Assembly: GCA_028274885.1 (NCBI GenBank)
Contig: JAQCMX010000241.1
Span: 1 to 7,723, forward strand
Direction of reading: 5' to 3'
DNA length: 7,723 nucleotides
From: Haloarculaceae archaeon
GTDB taxonomy: Archaea; Halobacteriota; Halobacteria; Halobacteriales; Haloarculaceae
This document shows, piece by piece, positions 5,786 to 7,723 of the stretch (its first letter is position 1; the number at the start of each line of letters is the position of its first letter). Under the pieces are notes generated by a model, which saw only the letters and a program-made list of their open reading frames with translations, had not been told where the DNA came from and did not search any database. A program made the translations under genes and the position numbers.

Positions 5786-5810
5786 GTGTGGTTTTTAACT
5801 TGTATAACGG
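5786..5810 (+). repeat. Imperfect direct repeat, right copy
   Basis: Partner of the copy at 5502-5525. The shared core is TAACTTGTA followed by AACGG. The pair could be old attachment sites, a duplicated promoter-like element (the core is AT-rich), or chance similarity in AT-rich sequence. Confidence 0.5.
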
Positions 5811-5909
5811 ATTGGACATAATTTGGACCTGGTGTGTGACTCAGTGACCGACACGAAGGTCGACTAATCGGTTGTGAGGTCCTGATAGGACAGTGACAGC
5901 CCGGTCGGA

Positions 5910-6722
5910 TCACTCCGGGACCGCACAGTCTTCGGCGTACGTGGCCTCGGAGAGGGATTCGAGCCCTCCGGTGCCACAGACAGGACAGTCCGGCCGGGTT
6001 TCGAGCGGGACCGTTTCCATCGTCATATCCGCGCTTTCGTATATCAGGAATCGCTCTTCAAGTGTCTTGCCGTGGCCGACGAGGAGTTTGACAACCTCGG
6101 TTGCCTGTATCGCACCCACCGTCCCAGGGACAGCGCCGAGGACCCCAGCGGTCGCACAGTTCGGGACAGATCCTTCCGGCGGCGCTTCGGGGAACAGACA
6201 TCGGTAACACGGTTGACCGCCGGTGAACGTCGTTGCCTGGCCCTCGAACCGGTAGACCGCGCCGTGGGAGAGCGGTTTGTCCGCCAGCACGCAGGCGTCG
6301 TTCAGGAGAAAGCGCGTCGGGAAGTTGTCGGACGCGTCAACGACCACGTCGTAGTCTGCGATGAGGTCGGTGACTACCTCTGCGGTTACCCGGAGTTCGT
6401 GGCGGTTGACCGTAATGTCAGCGTTGAGCTCTCCGACAAACTCTGCGGCGCTCTCGACTTTCCGACGACCGATATCTGCGCTTCCGTGGATGGTCTGTCT
6501 TTGAAGATTGCTTCGCTCGACTATGTCGGGATCGGCGATTCCGAGTTGGCCGAGTCCAGCCGCCGCGAGGTACTGAATGACAGGTGATCCCAATCCGCCA
6601 GCACCAACGACGAGAACTGCACTGTCCAGCAACGCCGCCTGACCCTCCGGACCGATATCGTCCATTATAATATGTCGGGAATACCGGTCCAGTTGAGTCC
6701 TATCGAGATCCGCGTGACCCAT
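5910..6722 (-). CDS. ubaA: SAMP-activating E1 enzyme UbaA (ThiF/MoeB/HesA family)
   Basis: A 270-residue ATP-dependent enzyme that adenylates the C-terminal glycine of small archaeal modifier proteins (SAMPs). In Haloferax volcanii this single E1 serves protein conjugation, tRNA thiolation and molybdopterin synthesis. The N-terminus has LDRYSRHIIM (residues 11-20). The nucleotide loop is GAGGLG (40-45), with RSNLQRQ (70-76), DASDNFPTR (129-137) and two zinc CxxC pairs, CYRC (172-175) and CPVC (246-249). The conserved active Cys is Cys189 in PNCATAGVLG, close to Cys188 of the Haloferax enzyme. There is no C-terminal rhodanese domain, unlike MoeZ or Uba4; the length is normal for UbaA. A T6 box (minus strand, 6753-6748) lies 26-31 bases before the ATG. 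No SAMP gene is adjacent. A MoeB-only role is less likely. Confidence 0.93.
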   Translation of the reverse strand: MGHADLDRTQLDRYSRHIIMDDIGPEGQAALLDSAVLVVGAGGLGSPVIQYLAAAGLGQLGIADPDIVERSNLQRQTIHGSADIGRRKVESAAEFVGELNADITVNRHELRVTAEVVTDLIADYDVVVDASDNFPTRFLLNDACVLADKPLSHGAVYRFEGQATTFTGGQPCYRCLFPEAPPEGSVPNCATAGVLGAVPGTVGAIQATEVVKLLVGHGKTLEERFLIYESADMTMETVPLETRPDCPVCGTGGLESLSEATYAEDCAVPE

Positions 6723-6746
6723 TTGAACATCCTAAACGGGTACTGG

Positions 6747-6755
6747 CAAAAAATC
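6747..6755 (-). promoter_or_regulatory. Box A of ubaA
   Basis: The minus strand reads GATTTTTTG, about 25-33 bases before the ubaA ATG, suggesting a leaderless transcript. No Shine-Dalgarno sequence precedes the start. Confidence 0.45.
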
Positions 6756-6915
6756 ATCTGGTGGCCGAACGAGCAAAGCGCCGAGGGGTTTGTAATCACC
6801 GGCGTCGGATCCGTCGAGTAATCGAACCCGGAGACGACGCCCAGCGAGTAACACCGTCCGAGGACACCTACCAATCCGGACTGGTCAGTTCCGTTCTCAC
6901 AGAGCTTCAAAATCA

Positions 6916-6935
6916 GGTGTATTTTTATTCACACC
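6916..6935 (+). promoter_or_regulatory. Box A flanked by an inverted repeat, SnoaL-like gene
   Basis: ATTTTTATT (6921-6929) lies 22-30 bases before the ATG at 6951, a good box A for a leaderless message. It is bracketed by perfect 5-bp arms GGTGT (6916-6920) and ACACC (6931-6935). A dimeric regulator bound to these arms would compete with TBP. The box is well placed; the operator is inferred. Confidence 0.5.
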
Positions 6936-6950
6936 AGCACACAGAGGGGT

Positions 6951-7412
6951 ATGGATCAGACGGAGAACCATTCCCGAGTGCACGACAGGATCGAAATCAA
7001 AGAACTCCGGTACAGGTACTGTGAGTATCGGGACGAGAAGGCCTGGGACAAATGGCTGTCGCTTTTTACCGAGGACGTCGTATTCGACGCGAGTGCGGCG
7101 CCAGGTATGGACCGACTCGAGGGGAAAGAGGAATTCCGAGAGTTCATCCAGACCGATCTGGCACCCGGGGCCGGGTACTCCGCACATCACGTGTTCCACC
7201 CGCGCATCGATGTGGATGGGGACGAAGCCACTGTTCGGTGGGTTCTGGACATCATCTCTACGGGGCCCCATGGAAATGCGTGGTGGATGCAAGGTTCCTA
7301 CTTCGACGAGTACAGATGTGTCGATGGTGAGTGGCAGTTCTCTACAGTGACGGTCACAGTCGGCGCACAGGCCGAAATCAAGGGGTTACAGATAGAACAG
7401 CCCGGAGGGTGA
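6951..7412 (+). CDS. SnoaL-like (NTF2-fold) domain protein
   Basis: A 153-residue acidic protein with the cone-shaped NTF2-like fold of the SnoaL / scytalone dehydratase group. Family features: an N-terminal helix IKELRYRYCEYRDEKAWDKWLSLFTEDVVFD (residues 16-46) with Tyr21/Tyr23 and Asp33 at positions often used in the pocket; HHVFHP (79-84) after the second helix; DEATVRWVLDI (91-101); and the closing strands GSYFDEYRCVDGEWQFSTVTVTV. Members act as small-molecule isomerases, cyclases, dehydratases or hydrolases, or simply bind ligand, so substrate cannot be named. It is divergent from ubaA with 228 bases between. The start is supported by the box A upstream; GAGGGG directly before the ATG is too close to be a normal ribosome site. 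Confidence 0.88.
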   Translation: MDQTENHSRVHDRIEIKELRYRYCEYRDEKAWDKWLSLFTEDVVFDASAAPGMDRLEGKEEFREFIQTDLAPGAGYSAHHVFHPRIDVDGDEATVRWVLDIISTGPHGNAWWMQGSYFDEYRCVDGEWQFSTVTVTVGAQAEIKGLQIEQPGG

Positions 7413-7429
7413 ATCCACAGTGGGTGGAT
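7413..7429 (+). terminator. Weak hairpin after the SnoaL-like stop codon
   Basis: Arms ATCCAC and GTGGAT (6 bp) around a 5-base loop follow the TGA immediately. There is no T run directly after it; the first T-rich stretch (ATCTTTCCTATAT) is about 30 bases later. A terminator role is only possible. Confidence 0.2.
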
Positions 7430-7606
7430 GGACTGGCCTCCACCGTGGTCGGTGCGTGATCTTTCCTATATCCTGATTCCCTCTGTTTGATTGGCGTCCT
7501 CGCGGGGTGCCGGTCCAGCAGAGATTCTGGCCAGTAGTGAGACGGCGTAATTGTGTCTATAGAGTTCATAAAACCATGCATTTATTTGTACCGGGTGGAG
7601 CAGGCT

Positions 7607-7624
7607 ATCGAAATCCTTTTTTTT
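7607..7624 (+). promoter_or_regulatory. tRNA-Phe promoter (BRE and T-rich box A)
   Basis: ATCGAAATCC followed by eight T. The first ten bases are identical to the element ahead of tRNA-Trp. The T tract lies 34-41 bases before the mature tRNA, so the primary transcript would carry a 5' leader of roughly 10-15 bases for RNase P to remove. Confidence 0.5.
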
Positions 7625-7657
7625 CCTGTCGCCGTCGGTGAGAATGCGTTATACCGT

Positions 7658-7723
7658 GCCGCCTTAGCTCAGACTGGGAGAGCACTCGACTGAAGATCGA
7701 GCTGTCCCCCGTTCAAATCGGGG
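7658..7723 (+). tRNA. trnF: tRNA-Phe (GAA), 3' end cut by the window edge
   Basis: The acceptor strand is GCCGCCT, the D arm GCTC/GAGC, the anticodon stem CTCGA/TCGAG around the loop CTGAAGA, and the T arm CCCCG-TTCAAAT-CGGGG. The anticodon GAA is at 7692-7694. The 3' acceptor strand and discriminator, about eight bases, lie beyond the edge. No intron is seen. Confidence 0.95.

Larger units (their letters stand above)
5371..5909. other. 539-base gene-poor region downstream of tRNA-Trp
   Basis: Apart from the repeats listed separately, I see no convincing gene. One plus frame (5540-5821) encodes a stretch with CDHCKLWW, which hints at a degraded zinc-knuckle, but it lacks promoter, family likeness and acidic composition. 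A perfect 6-bp hairpin CCGGGA/TCCCGG with a 6-base loop lies at 5676-5693, with no T run after it. GTCCT/AGGAC at 5879-5891 lies just past the ubaA stop and might help end that transcript. Frames in this region are shadows of tRNA-derived repeats or random. Confidence 0.5.

Noticed and set aside
5292..5798. 168-codon plus-strand frame across the tRNA intron and repeats
   Set aside because: It starts inside the tRNA intron, is basic, and has no family likeness.
6665..6910. 81-codon minus-strand frame in the ubaA upstream region
   Set aside because: It overlaps the ubaA 5' end out of frame and is not acidic; the TTCGATT near 6820 suggested a tRNA T arm, but the stem does not pair.
7378..7581. 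67-codon minus-strand frame between the SnoaL-like gene and tRNA-Phe
   Set aside because: An AT-rich patch precedes its ATG, but the product is not acidic, resembles no family and overlaps the SnoaL-like 3' end.

Overview
This window is chromosomal DNA from a halophilic archaeon (class Halobacteria). The signs are strongly acidic predicted proteins, a haloarchaeal-type IMP dehydrogenase, a UbaA-type E1 enzyme, two lineage-specific families of unknown function (recalled as DUF5794 and DUF5795), and a tRNA-Trp gene whose long intron carries box C/D guide motifs. Most genes also have an AT-rich box A about 25-30 bases upstream of the ATG and no Shine-Dalgarno sequence, the usual layout of leaderless haloarchaeal transcripts. 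I cannot name the genus.

Layout. The left edge cuts through the first 25 codons of a minus-strand gene that looks like a short-chain dehydrogenase; it is too short to show up as an open frame. Three more minus-strand genes follow: a DUF547 protein (331-1092), a GNAT acetyltransferase (1433-1882) and guaB, IMP dehydrogenase (1925-3409). An AT-rich, divergent 510-base gap (3410-3919) then leads to plus-strand genes: a polytopic membrane protein (DUF5794-like, 3920-4822), a 75-residue zinc-ribbon protein (DUF5795-like, 4924-5151), and tRNA-Trp(CCA) (5192-5370), interrupted by a 105-nt intron. Downstream lies 539 bases without a convincing gene (5371-5909). It holds a second 25-base copy of the tRNA 3' end, an inverted partial copy, and a diverged direct-repeat pair bracketing an orphan segment. 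The minus-strand ubaA gene (5910-6722) and a plus-strand SnoaL-like (NTF2-fold) gene (6951-7412) are divergent. The window ends inside tRNA-Phe(GAA).

How the genes fit together. There is no single operon. guaB supplies XMP for guanine nucleotides, and the GNAT gene 42 bases downstream may be read through from it. UbaA activates ubiquitin-like SAMP proteins for protein conjugation, tRNA thiolation and molybdopterin sulfur transfer; no SAMP gene is present here. The two tRNA genes share a promoter element (ATCGAAATCC followed by a T-rich box).

The best non-standard observations are: (1) the tRNA-Trp intron, whose guides match C34 and U39 exactly under the box D+5 rule, and whose C and D boxes show a paired U-to-C change in both partners of the kink-turn; (2) the duplicated and inverted tRNA 3' ends downstream, which look like an integration scar; (3) a possible leaderless small ORF or long leader directly ahead of the membrane gene; (4) inverted repeats placed on the basal promoters of the SnoaL-like and dehydrogenase genes. 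I see no CRISPR array, transposase or complete new defence system.
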